From contig NZ_KQ040783.1 of NCBI RefSeq assembly GCF_000971975.1, positions 14,865 through 78,864 on the forward strand: a DNA stretch of 64,000 nucleotides. The letters run 5' to 3'. Position numbers and translations under genes: made by a program. Shown piece after piece: positions 26,708 to 35,025 of the stretch. This DNA is from Paenibacillus algorifonticola. Its GTDB lineage: Bacteria; Bacillota; Bacilli; Paenibacillales; Paenibacillaceae. The notes under the pieces are model-generated. The model was not told the DNA's origin, ran no database searches, and saw nothing but the letters and a program-made list of their open reading frames with translations. Position 1 is the first letter of the stretch; each line of letters starts with the position of its first letter.

Positions 26708-26869
26708 GCTGTGAATCAGCAAAAGTCCCCTTCGAGATACCGCATCATTCTTAGCACCAATAAACTCGCGGAGGCCTGTTTACGCATCGTTCAGAACGGA
26801 GTGTGACCTAACCTGCTCCTATGGTCAGCATGATGTAAATACAGGCTCCTGCCAGCTTTTCTCCAAAAA

Positions 26870-26899
26870 ACTTGCCTCTACTTATGATACGGTTCCCCA
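26870..26899 (+). repeat. Dispersed 30-bp repeat, copy 2
   Basis: 25 of 30 positions match 16561-16590 in the same orientation. Confidence 0.4.
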
Positions 26900-27083
26900 C
26901 AATTAATCTTTAAACGCACTTTAAGCGACGTTCGTTATCGTATTTTATACGCATTGTTGACTCTAAGTTGATTTTTTTACAAAAAACCTTAGACAATGAA
27001 GTTTGAACCCCATAGTGTCAATGTACTTACACAAAATACGCTCGGTTTAAGGATACGTAGAAATAGTTTTAGGGAGCGCACGT

Positions 27084-27100
27084 TGACTCCTTGTTGACTT
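27084..27100 (+). repeat. 17-bp exact repeat, copy 1
   Basis: TGACTCCTTGTTGACTT occurs again at 29628-29644 in the same orientation, flanking the DUF1801/GyrI-like/WYL gene group. Confidence 0.4.
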
Positions 27101-27167
27101 AGAGCATAATAAATACAGAGCTGCGGAGGTCACGCCCCAGAACTTCGTGATCCTGGTGTACTTTAAA

Positions 27168-27599
27168 TTAACCGATACGCTTCTTTTGTACCTTTATCAT
27201 AGGCCTTCGGGAATGGTAAGTGAGAGACAATGAAATGCATTGTTTTAATTCATCTACTGGTATTTCATCGTTATCACCGAACACAATCGCCCGATTGCCT
27301 TCATAGCTGAATATATCTCTAAAAAGCTCCTTGAATGTGTCAACCAGCATTGTGTTACAGTTAAAATACATTGCATACTGATGTGGGCTTGACTTTTTCC
27401 AGTCTATTCTGATTGTGCTTCCACTTTTTGTGACGTAACTAGGTTCACCCCATTTTAGTGTCTCTTCCAGGGGATCAATACCATCTATCTCTAATGCAGT
27501 ATCCAGAATCATTTGGCGAAGAAACAACAACTTCTTCTGAATGTGTTCCGGATAATGTTCGAACACAGCCGCTACCTTGAGGTTTCCAATCGTACCCAC
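27168..27599 (-). CDS. DUF1801-family protein
   Basis: 143 residues from GTG 27599, with AAAGGA about 8 bases upstream. It shows the DUF1801/YdhG-like pattern: FEHYPEHIQKKLLFLRQMIL, EETLKWGEPSYV, and an antiparallel-sheet part ending in SLTYHSRR. Members are small cytosolic proteins, some described as iron-chaperone-like; the role is not established. It is a single gene with its own start region and shows no operon partner. Confidence 0.8.
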   Translation of the reverse strand: MGTIGNLKVAAVFEHYPEHIQKKLLFLRQMILDTALEIDGIDPLEETLKWGEPSYVTKSGSTIRIDWKKSSPHQYAMYFNCNTMLVDTFKELFRDIFSYEGNRAIVFGDNDEIPVDELKQCISLSLTYHSRRPMIKVQKKRIG

Positions 27600-27776
27600 A
27601 GGATCATTCCTTTCCCTTCTTTTTCACAAGGCTTCGACTGGTCAAGCCAATCTCTCCAGGAGTTACATAGTAACAATTTTAGCATCCGAAATGATTTCTA
27701 TGTGTCGGATGGGAGGCTTTTCGTTGCAAGCTAGATAATGGCTCACATGCTTTTTTGGGGTGGACGGTGCAAGAGA

Positions 27777-28361
27777 CTACTGGCGTATGGCGATATATAT
27801 TTCCGCTTGCCCGTCGTTCGGATCGATATTCGGGCCATAATACTCAAAATCGCCTGTGTATGCTCGGGCATTGCCGAGTTGCTGCGACCATTGCCAAATA
27901 TCGGCCCAAGCCCGCTGCACCACCTCTATAATCGGTCCCCGCTCCGTGACGAATACCGCGTATTTCGCAGAGGGAACTGTGAACGTCGAGACGGACTCGG
28001 GATATTGACCCTGCATATTGTCCCGTACATGTACGCCGACCATCACTTCATATTGTCCGGCATCGCCTTCTTTATAGTTGAAGTAACAGCTATAATGGCC
28101 AGATTGTTGTAGATGAAGGGCCAGATGTTCGCCAATATTTTGTGAGTGGAATTGTTCAAACAACTTGCCAATCTTGCCTTCGCCGCTTAATTCGGCTGCA
28201 TTTGTCGTGACAGTGCTCATTCCGGCCAGCGTGAAAGAGGATTGTTCCTCGAAACGGGCAGGTTCAATTCTTTTGCAATTTGCCTCGTCTGTGGGCAGCG
28301 AGCTTTCAGATGGAGTCGTACTACTGTTGTATGCCATTGACTTGAATCCGTTTTGTTTCAT
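27777..28361 (-). CDS. GyrI-like small-molecule-binding (effector-binding) protein
   Basis: 194 residues. After a low-complexity N-terminus, residues about 33-194 form a GyrI/AraC-effector-binding fold (FTLAGMSTVTTNAAE, YSCYFNYKEGDAGQYEVMVG, VPSAKYAVFVTERGPIIEVV, QAEIYIAIR). Such domains bind cationic or aromatic small molecules. It lies 64 bases downstream of the WYL regulator on the same strand, and the pair probably forms an operon. Confidence 0.85.
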   Translation of the reverse strand: MKQNGFKSMAYNSSTTPSESSLPTDEANCKRIEPARFEEQSSFTLAGMSTVTTNAAELSGEGKIGKLFEQFHSQNIGEHLALHLQQSGHYSCYFNYKEGDAGQYEVMVGVHVRDNMQGQYPESVSTFTVPSAKYAVFVTERGPIIEVVQRAWADIWQWSQQLGNARAYTGDFEYYGPNIDPNDGQAEIYIAIRQ

Positions 28362-28425
28362 CCCTAATCATTCTCCTTATAGTTGAATGAGTTTAGTATA
28401 AAACAACTAACTTGACAACTATTTG

Positions 28426-29379
28426 TCATGTTGCTTTATCAATTCTATATATTTTTGCAGCTTGTTCTGCGCGACTAGCGATGATCTCACGTAGATGGGG
28501 AGGCTCAAGCACCTCTGCATGGTGGCCCAAGCCGAGAATGAATCTATACAACCATTCATCTTCCGGGTACGCCTTCCTCACTTGCCAGCTACCGTCATCC
28601 AAGGGCACAAGCTCCTCAATGCCAAACCATTCCTCCGCTAAATGACGAGAGTCAGCCTGGAAGCGCAAGACGAATTCTGTCGCCCTTGACGAATTGCGTG
28701 GGCTCTGGCCAGTGGTACGCTCTTGCATTGGCAACTCTCTTCGAATGAATGTCCTCTCCGGGGCGATCTCCAGCTCTTTCATTCTTTTCAGCTTGAACAA
28801 CCGGAACTGCTCTTTCGTCTGGCAATAGGCTTTCAGATACCATTGTCTCCCTTTCATGATGAGCATATGTGGCTCTACAATTCGGTGTGATACCACACCT
28901 TCGGCATTGGAATAGATGAATCCCGCTATTCGACAGCTATCTACCGCTTCCTTTAATAGTTGCAGTTTAGGGCGCAGCCTCTCGTTGCCATCCCAGGGCG
29001 AATAGTCAATCAGCACACGGCTGGTCTTATGCTGGAATTCTTCGGAGTATTGGGGCGGGACAACGCTATTGATTTTCTCCATTAGATGTCGATGCTGCTC
29101 GTTGCCATATGAGGTAGAGATGCTGCGCAGGGCGGTGAAGATGGCAGCGAGCTCGTCGTTGGTCAGCACGTTGCGGTCCAAGCGGTATCCTTCCGCCAGC
29201 CCGATGCCTCCGTTCGTTCCCTGGTAGGTGACGATCGGAATTCCGGCCCCATTAATTGCTTCGATATCCCGGTATATCGTCCGTACGGACACCTCGAACC
29301 GCTCTGCGAGCTCCTTGGCCTGCACCATGCGACGGTTCAGCAGCAAAATAATGATGGATAAGAGCCTTTCCAGTTTCAT
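28426..29379 (-). CDS. HTH-WYL transcriptional regulator (YafY type)
   Basis: 317 residues. N-terminal HTH_11 (MKLERLLSIIILLLNRRMV, AKELAERFEVSVRTIYRDIE). The central WYL domain has the signature QWYLKAYCQTKEQFRLFKL, with the arginine of the ligand-binding strand present. The C-terminal WCX part ends in YRFILGLGHHAEVLEPPHLR. It probably senses a small molecule or nucleic-acid ligand and controls its own operon with the GyrI-like gene. The RBS is weak: GGAGGG lies 6-10 bases before the ATG. Confidence 0.9.
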   Translation of the reverse strand: MKLERLLSIIILLLNRRMVQAKELAERFEVSVRTIYRDIEAINGAGIPIVTYQGTNGGIGLAEGYRLDRNVLTNDELAAIFTALRSISTSYGNEQHRHLMEKINSVVPPQYSEEFQHKTSRVLIDYSPWDGNERLRPKLQLLKEAVDSCRIAGFIYSNAEGVVSHRIVEPHMLIMKGRQWYLKAYCQTKEQFRLFKLKRMKELEIAPERTFIRRELPMQERTTGQSPRNSSRATEFVLRFQADSRHLAEEWFGIEELVPLDDGSWQVRKAYPEDEWLYRFILGLGHHAEVLEPPHLREIIASRAEQAAKIYRIDKAT

Positions 29380-29804
29380 AGTATGTACCCTCCATCACAA
29401 TGGATAAGTAATTGTAAAACACATTTATTTTATTGATATATTTGGAATTCATTAATTAGGTAATCGTCATTTGAATCAGACATACACTTTTACTGGACAA
29501 TATTTCAACAACTACAAAATGATTATATCATGCCAGTGGACCTATACAGAGAATTAATAAGATAAAGGAGGGGCTAACCGGCCTTCATTGTGTACATGGA
29601 AGGAGAGATCAGCGACATGTGAGAGCCTGACTCCTTGTTGACTTCGACCTATGCATTGTTGATATCTATTCTATGGTCAAAATATATACAGATATGGCTT
29701 AGAGAAGACATGCCGATATATGTTTCAATAGAAACTGACAAAAAAGTATCCCAACCTTATAATTGTTTAATATATCCTATAGCGGCACTGACCAGGAGGA
29801 CGGC
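29380..29804. other. Divergent region between WYL regulator and LytTR regulator
   Basis: No gene. It contains AAAGGAGGGG (29569-29578) and GGAGAGATC with an ATG directly followed by TGA (29617-29622), neither leading to an ORF of useful length, plus the second copy of the 17-bp repeat (29628-29644). No promoter is confidently assigned. Confidence 0.4.
29628..29644 (+). repeat. 17-bp exact repeat, copy 2
   Basis: Identical to 27084-27100 in the same orientation. Confidence 0.4.
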
Positions 29805-30740
29805 ATGCAATTTGAACCAATGTATTATGATGGGGAATTATTTCTACCGAAGATTGAATTAAATATGACATCGAACCAATCGATTGGTATTATAACCGAC
29901 TTGAAGCGAAAGCAGCTTTTAATGAATCAATTAGTGAATCATTCCCAATATTATTTATTTCGAGCTCAGCAAAACGAGTATATGCGTTTAACGGTGGAAG
30001 AGCTAATCACTTTTCTAATCAATATAACGGAGAGGAATGACCGTGTCGCTTCGTTAATAGATTATTTTGCTTTAAAAGAAGAACGGAAGGTAAAAATCAA
30101 GGATCTAAGCTCATCGAAAAGGATGTATGTGACATTGCTGCGTGTCTTTTTTGCGCATCAGCCTACACTTGTACTGGAGGAACCCTATTTTTACTTGGAA
30201 GAACAGGATCGTCGTCATTTTAAACGGATTTTAGATGATCTATCGAAAGAAAAGCAGATTTTAATTTTAACTTCGAATTTCGAGGATGCCCTTATTTCCT
30301 GTGATGAAATTTATCGATTGAACGAGCTCGGATTTCATCAACTGGATATTCGGGACTCAGAAGAGGATAAGCAGGAAGTGCAGGAACAAGATCGGGCCAA
30401 TATAACCTTGCAGAAGATTTATACGAAAAGAAATGACAAAGTGATTTTATTTAATCCGCCTGAAATCGATTTTATAGAAAGTGTAGATGGTTCGATTCTT
30501 GTTCATGTGGATGGAGAAAACTATGACTGTGCTTTGACGCTAACCGAGCTTGAGCAGAGATTGTTAAATTTCGGATTTTTCAGGTGTCATCGCTCCTATA
30601 TCGTTAATCTGCAAAAAGTAAGAGAGATTATTACATGGACGAAAAATAGCTACAGCCTGCGATTAAATACAGGTAAAGATGCCGTAGTTCCGTTATCTCG
30701 TTCAAAATTGCAGGAATTAAAAGCACTTCTTAACATCTAA
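29805..30740 (+). CDS. LytTR regulator fused to a degenerate ABC ATPase domain
   Basis: 311 residues from ATG 29805 (RBS AGGAGGA; the frame is open to 29763). Residues about 1-195 follow an ABC ATPase: SIGIITDLKRKQLLMNQLV in place of a Walker A (no GxxGxGKS/T), then DLSSSKRMYVTLLRVFFAHQ at the signature position, PTLVLEEPYFYLEEQD at Walker B, and ILTSNFEDA at the H-loop with Asn instead of His. It should bind nucleotide poorly or not hydrolyse it. Residues about 210-311 are a LytTR DNA-binding domain (IDFIESVDGSILVHVDGENY, FFRCHRSYIVNL). It lies 138 bp before the ABC exporter it probably controls. The pseudo-ATPase may sense the exporter (inference). Confidence 0.85.
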   Translation: MQFEPMYYDGELFLPKIELNMTSNQSIGIITDLKRKQLLMNQLVNHSQYYLFRAQQNEYMRLTVEELITFLINITERNDRVASLIDYFALKEERKVKIKDLSSSKRMYVTLLRVFFAHQPTLVLEEPYFYLEEQDRRHFKRILDDLSKEKQILILTSNFEDALISCDEIYRLNELGFHQLDIRDSEEDKQEVQEQDRANITLQKIYTKRNDKVILFNPPEIDFIESVDGSILVHVDGENYDCALTLTELEQRLLNFGFFRCHRSYIVNLQKVREIITWTKNSYSLRLNTGKDAVVPLSRSKLQELKALLNI

Positions 30741-30781
30741 TTTCCGGGGTAATGTCGAACCAATCAAGCATGGGGTGGTAC

Positions 30782-30811
30782 CATTCAGGCGATAAAAGCT
30801 ACATTTCGGCG
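30782..30811 (+). promoter_or_regulatory. Candidate LytTR direct repeats
   Basis: CATTCAGGCG (30782-30791) and CATTTCGGCG (30802-30811) agree at 8 of 10 positions and start 20 bases apart, close to the two-turn spacing of LytTR sites. They lie about 70 bases before the ABC ATPase start. Confidence 0.35.
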
Positions 30812-30878
30812 GGTTTTGATGGCCAGAAGCATGCAATCTTTATATATTTAAGCCATCAACTCTAAGGAAGTGGTGTTA

Positions 30879-31724
30879 ATGGATGTTATCCAAGTCGAAC
30901 ATATTCGAAAGAGATTTGGAAATAAGGACGCATTGGCAGATGTGTCCTTTTCAATTCCGAAAGGAGAAATTTTTGGTTTCCTAGGTCCGAGTGGTTCAGG
31001 AAAAACAACATTGATAAAGATTTTAACTGCGCAATTAAATCCGACAAGTGGACAAGCAAGTGTATTTAACGAGCCAGCGGAGATGATGAATCATTCTGCA
31101 CAGAAGATGCGCTTTGGCATTTTGACAGATAACAGTGGTCTATATGAGAGATTATCGATAGAGGAAAATCTAGAACTGTATCGCCAATTATATGATCTTC
31201 CTAAATCTTCGATCGATAAGGTGCTGCAGTTTGTAAACTTAAGCGGAGAGCGCAAAAAGAAAGTCAAACTTTTGTCGAAAGGGATGCGTCAGCGTGTCAT
31301 GTTGGCATGCGCGATTATCCATGAGCCAGAGTTATTATTTTTAGATGAACCTACTTCGGCTTTAGATCCAGTAAACTCCTTACATATTTATAAAGGGTTA
31401 CGCTACTTAAATGAGAAAGGAACAACGATTTTTTTAACTACGCATGATATGGCTGAGGCAGAATTGATTTGCAACCGTGTAGCGATTTTGTATCAAGGAC
31501 AAATCCAAACCATTGGCTCACCAAAGGAGCTTAAAAAACAGCATCGGGAAAACGTAGTTAGTGTTGACTTAATAAATGGTGAAGCATACGAACTCCCGAT
31601 AGGCGAGGGAACCGCTGATCAAATAGCCGATTGGATGAAACGAGGGTTAATTGATCGATTAGAAACGAAAGAGCCAAGTCTAGGTGATATCTTTATTAAA
31701 ATGACAGGAAGTGAGCTGCTATGA
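30879..31724 (+). CDS. ABC transporter ATP-binding protein
   Basis: 281 residues from ATG 30879 (AAGGAAG upstream; GTGs at 30870 and 30873 are alternatives). Walker A GPSGSGKTT, Q-loop region near FGILTDNSGLYERL, signature LSKGMRQRVMLACAI, Walker B LLFLDEPTSALDP, H-loop TTHDMAEAE: all catalytic parts intact, in contrast to the fused regulator upstream. It overlaps the permease by 4 bases. Together they form an ABC-2 exporter, perhaps for an antimicrobial or signal peptide. Confidence 0.9.
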   Translation: MDVIQVEHIRKRFGNKDALADVSFSIPKGEIFGFLGPSGSGKTTLIKILTAQLNPTSGQASVFNEPAEMMNHSAQKMRFGILTDNSGLYERLSIEENLELYRQLYDLPKSSIDKVLQFVNLSGERKKKVKLLSKGMRQRVMLACAIIHEPELLFLDEPTSALDPVNSLHIYKGLRYLNEKGTTIFLTTHDMAEAELICNRVAILYQGQIQTIGSPKELKKQHRENVVSVDLINGEAYELPIGEGTADQIADWMKRGLIDRLETKEPSLGDIFIKMTGSELL

Positions 31725-32437
31725 GTATCTCATTGAAACGTGCGCATGCGATATTTGTGAAGGATTACAAAGAGTTTTCACGCAATTATGCCCTCTCCAT
31801 TATGTTGATTTTCCCAATTATCCTCGCACTTCTTCTTCGAGCTGCTGACGCCGCCTCGTCTTTGCCTGGATCTTTCGCTACAGTTCTTAATCTTTCGTTT
31901 GTGTTCCTAACATGTTTCGTACAAGCATGCTTGATTGCGGAAGAAAAGGAGCGTAACACTTTACGATCATTAATGATGACTCCGGCCACGACCATGGATG
32001 TTTTAATCGGTAAAAGTACTTTAGTCTTTGTCATGTCTGTTGTTGTTCTGGCTATTGCTACGTATCTATTTGGCTATGAGCCAGCTAGTATATGGGCGTT
32101 TGTGGCAGCAACCATTCTTTCGATTATTTTATACACAGCAGTCGGGACGATATGTGGTCTATTCTCCAAGACGTTGCTTGATGCGTCATTATCTATAATT
32201 CCTGTGACGATCGTATTCTCTGGGGCACCATGGGGAGCATTTCTAGTGGAGGATTATCCGATCTTCAAAGTGCTGGATTACATGCCAAGCAGTCAGCTTG
32301 TTCATTTGCTAGGTTTACCCCCTACAGACTTTACGACGGGAGAGTTATTAAACCCCCTCCTCATTATTTTGGCATGGACGGTTGTATTAACGATTGTATC
32401 TGTTGTTTTGTATCAACGACGGTTAAAGGATGAGTAG
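31721..32437 (+). CDS. ABC-2-type permease
   Basis: 238 residues, about six membrane spans (SIMLIFPIILALLLRAA, LSFVFLTCFVQACLIAEE, FVMSVVVLAIATYLFGY). EEKERNTLRSLMMTPATTMD is the conserved coupling region of ABC-2 permeases. ATGA overlap with the ATPase gene. The next gene, SecA2, starts 75 bases downstream without an obvious terminator, so read-through is possible. Confidence 0.88.
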   Translation: MSISLKRAHAIFVKDYKEFSRNYALSIMLIFPIILALLLRAADAASSLPGSFATVLNLSFVFLTCFVQACLIAEEKERNTLRSLMMTPATTMDVLIGKSTLVFVMSVVVLAIATYLFGYEPASIWAFVAATILSIILYTAVGTICGLFSKTLLDASLSIIPVTIVFSGAPWGAFLVEDYPIFKVLDYMPSSQLVHLLGLPPTDFTTGELLNPLLIILAWTVVLTIVSVVLYQRRLKDE

Positions 32438-32512
32438 GAGAAAATTACAAAAGAAAGGCCGCGCCAGCCACTATAGAATCGCGTGTTTCTACCGAGGAGG
32501 GATCAAATTCCG

Positions 32513-34795
32513 ATGAATTTAGCCGTCAAGTTGCTGCGAGAATTCAAAGACCGCGATACCCGGCATAAGCTGAAAGGCTATCGGGACAAAGCGGAGCTCA
32601 TCAGGGAACGTAATTTGGAAGCATGGGACGATCAGCGGCTGCAAACGGAATCTCTCCGGCTGAAAAAGGCTGCAAAATCGGGGACACCTTTGGACGGGCT
32701 GCTTGTCGATGCCTATGCGCTAGTCTGCGAGGCAGCGAAGAGAACACTGGGATTGCAGCCCTACGATGTCCAGATCATGGCTGCAATCGCTCTGCATGAG
32801 GGATTTTTGATCGAGCAGCATACCGGTGAAGGAAAAACGCTCTCTGCTGTTATGCCTGCTTATCTCCATGCGCTAACCAGCGAAGGCGTTCATGTGCTGA
32901 CTTTTAACGATTATCTGGCAAATCGGGATGCAGATTGGATGGGCCCGATCTATCGTTTACTCGGGTTAACGGTAAGCGCGGTTCAAGCGGGCATGAGCTT
33001 GTCCGAGAAACGGGAAGCGTACGCCGCCGATATAACCTATGTTACGGCCAAAGAGGCGGGATTCGATTATTTGCGCGACACGATCGCTTTAGACGAAGCC
33101 GATACCGTGCATCGTCCCTTCCACTACGTCATCGTCGACGAAGCGGATTCACTGCTTCTCGACGAAGCGCGGGTGCCGCTAGTCATCGCCGGCGAGCCGG
33201 GCTCTTCCGGCAACGACGGCGTTCGTTTCGCAGAAGTGGCTCGGCAGCTCGAGCAAGATGAGCATTACGACTTCGACGAGTTCCAGCGGAACGTTTACTT
33301 GAATGAAGCAGGCTCCGCGAAAGCGGAGTCGCTGCTGGGATGCGGCAATTTGTACGATAGCCATAATAGTCATTTGTTAATGTCGTTAAATTGCGCGCTG
33401 CATGCGGAATTGTTATTGAAAAAAGACGTCGATTACATCGTCCGGGACGGTAAAATCGAGCTGATCGACGAATATACCGGCCGCGTGGCGGAGAACAGGC
33501 ATTTGCCGGACGGGCTGCAAGCCGCGCTTTCGGCCAAAGAAGGGCTGCAGGCGAAAGCCGGCGGGATCATTCTCGGTACGATTACCCTTCAACACTTCCT
33601 TAACCTATATCCAAAGATTTGCGGAATGACGGCCACCGCGCAAGCTTCCGCCATAGAATTCGAAGATATTTATGTGCTGCAGGTTGTGCAAATTCCGCCG
33701 AACCGGCCAAACATACGGATCGACCATCCGCACCGGATTTATACCCATAAAGAAGCCAAACGTAAGGCGCTTGTACAAGAAATCTTGTACATCCATTTAA
33801 CGGGACGTCCGATTCTCATTGGTACGTCAAGTGTCGAGGAGTCTGACATGCTGGCGGAGGCGCTAGCGGTTGCCGGCGTAGCTTGCCATGTTCTGAATGC
33901 GAAAAACGACGCAAAAGAAGCCGAGCTCATCGCCAAAGCGGGAGAGATCGGCGCCGTGACGGTGTCTACGAATATGGCGGGACGAGGCATCGACATTCGG
34001 CTCGGCGGCGGCAACCCCACGCAAGCAGAAGCTGTCGCCAAGCTGGGCGGGTTGTACGTGATTGGTACGCATATGCACCAAAGCGTGCGGATCGACAACC
34101 AGCTGCGCGGGCGATCCGGCCGCCAAGGCGACCCGGGAGCTTCCGTATTTTTCGTAAGCTTGGAAGACGAGTTGCTGCTTAGGTTCGGCATCAATAAAGC
34201 GATACGCGGTCTTAGGCAGGATGAGGTTCTCGGAGAGTCGGTGCTCCACAGCAAAATTGACCATATTCAGCGTGTTATTATGGGCCAAAACTTCCATATC
34301 CGTCAGGAGCTGAACGGTTATTCGGATATGGTGGAGGATCAGAGGCGTATGCTATACGAGGAGCGGCTCGGAATTTTGAAAGGCGAGACGCCGATGAGCC
34401 CTTCGGAGCAGCGGGTACGGCTTTATTATATCGACAAGTTCTGGGCTGACCATCTGGCATATGTTTCTTACATTCGCGAAGGCATCCATTTGACGAGCCT
34501 TGTTAACCGTAATCCGATCGACGAATTTCATGCGCAAATCATCCAAGCCTACGAGCTAATTCCGGCAAAAATAAATAGAGAGTCGGCGAATATGCTCGCA
34601 AAGCTCGGAGGTTCGAATGATTCGGCGAAGTGGGAAAAGTTCGGGCTGAAAAGCCCTGCTTCCACTTGGACTTATATCATCACCGATCAATACAAGCAAT
34701 ACTTGCAGAATCCCGGTTCATGGACCCCAGGAACGATAATCGCTTATTGGTTGCGCAAGATTTTGAGTCCGGTATTCGGGTGGTCAAAATTTTGA
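32513..34795 (+). CDS. secA2: SecA2-type accessory preprotein translocase ATPase
   Basis: 760 residues from ATG 32513 (GGAGGG 11 bases upstream; a GTG at 32483 has no RBS). Walker A is HTGEGKTLSA (about 103-112), DEAD-type Walker B VIVDEADSLLLDEARVPLVI, preprotein cross-linking region, motif VI QLRGRSGRQGDPG, helicase motif STNMAGRGIDIRLGGGNP, helical scaffold (YIDKFWADHLAYVSYIREGI). It ends without the SEC-C zinc motif and C-terminal linker of housekeeping SecA and is about 75 residues shorter, the mark of SecA2. In relatives such as Bacillus anthracis SecA2 exports S-layer proteins. That fits the SLH proteins in this window but is inference. No SecY2 is present. Confidence 0.85.
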   Translation: MNLAVKLLREFKDRDTRHKLKGYRDKAELIRERNLEAWDDQRLQTESLRLKKAAKSGTPLDGLLVDAYALVCEAAKRTLGLQPYDVQIMAAIALHEGFLIEQHTGEGKTLSAVMPAYLHALTSEGVHVLTFNDYLANRDADWMGPIYRLLGLTVSAVQAGMSLSEKREAYAADITYVTAKEAGFDYLRDTIALDEADTVHRPFHYVIVDEADSLLLDEARVPLVIAGEPGSSGNDGVRFAEVARQLEQDEHYDFDEFQRNVYLNEAGSAKAESLLGCGNLYDSHNSHLLMSLNCALHAELLLKKDVDYIVRDGKIELIDEYTGRVAENRHLPDGLQAALSAKEGLQAKAGGIILGTITLQHFLNLYPKICGMTATAQASAIEFEDIYVLQVVQIPPNRPNIRIDHPHRIYTHKEAKRKALVQEILYIHLTGRPILIGTSSVEESDMLAEALAVAGVACHVLNAKNDAKEAELIAKAGEIGAVTVSTNMAGRGIDIRLGGGNPTQAEAVAKLGGLYVIGTHMHQSVRIDNQLRGRSGRQGDPGASVFFVSLEDELLLRFGINKAIRGLRQDEVLGESVLHSKIDHIQRVIMGQNFHIRQELNGYSDMVEDQRRMLYEERLGILKGETPMSPSEQRVRLYYIDKFWADHLAYVSYIREGIHLTSLVNRNPIDEFHAQIIQAYELIPAKINRESANMLAKLGGSNDSAKWEKFGLKSPASTWTYIITDQYKQYLQNPGSWTPGTIIAYWLRKILSPVFGWSKF

Positions 34796-34986
34796 TGCAG
34801 CGCAGCTTTTTCGAGGGTGATCGCTTTGTCGCCGATTTGCTGCACGAAATAACGGCTGCTTCTCTACAATATCCGAATACCCACTCGACGATTACAACAC
34901 TTGACCCTCACCGCCACCGGATTCCCACTATCCGAACTCCAATCGCTCCAGCTATCCTCATATGTTATGACGTCGGATTATTATGA
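34795..34986 (+). pseudogene. Short ORF coupled to SecA2, probably a truncated gene
   Basis: The ATG (34795) overlaps the SecA2 stop (TGATG). The first 24 residues look genuine (MQRSFFEGDRFVADLLHEIT). The second half runs antisense through a duplicated piece of the sulfurtransferase gene, so the frame is chimeric and ends at TGA 34984. I read it as the 5' stub of a lost downstream gene. Confidence 0.35.
34864..34968 (-). pseudogene. Duplicated C-terminal piece of a sulfurtransferase gene
   Basis: Reading minus: SWSDWSSDSGNPVAV, nearly identical to the end of the intact sulfurtransferase 1.3 kb away (SWSDWSSDSGNPVVV). At DNA level most of about 45 bases match between 34917-34960 and 36250-36296. 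The frame runs on to a TAG near 34864. Same orientation as the intact copy, with the DAO gene in between. Confidence 0.65.
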
Positions 34987-35025
34987 CGCCTATGCTACAA
35001 TAAGGTGACAAAGGGGGAGTCATTA

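Larger units (their letters stand above)
26713..27167. other. Intergenic debris with repeats
   Basis: No coding gene. It holds the second 30-bp dispersed repeat (26870-26899) and TGACTCCTTGTTGACTT (27084-27100), a 17-base sequence that recurs exactly at 29628-29644. It looks like the edge of a lost mobile element. Confidence 0.4.

Noticed and set aside
29608-29622. GGAGAG...ATGTGA, an RBS with a start codon immediately followed by a stop
   Set aside because: Too short to judge; could be chance in a region of debris.
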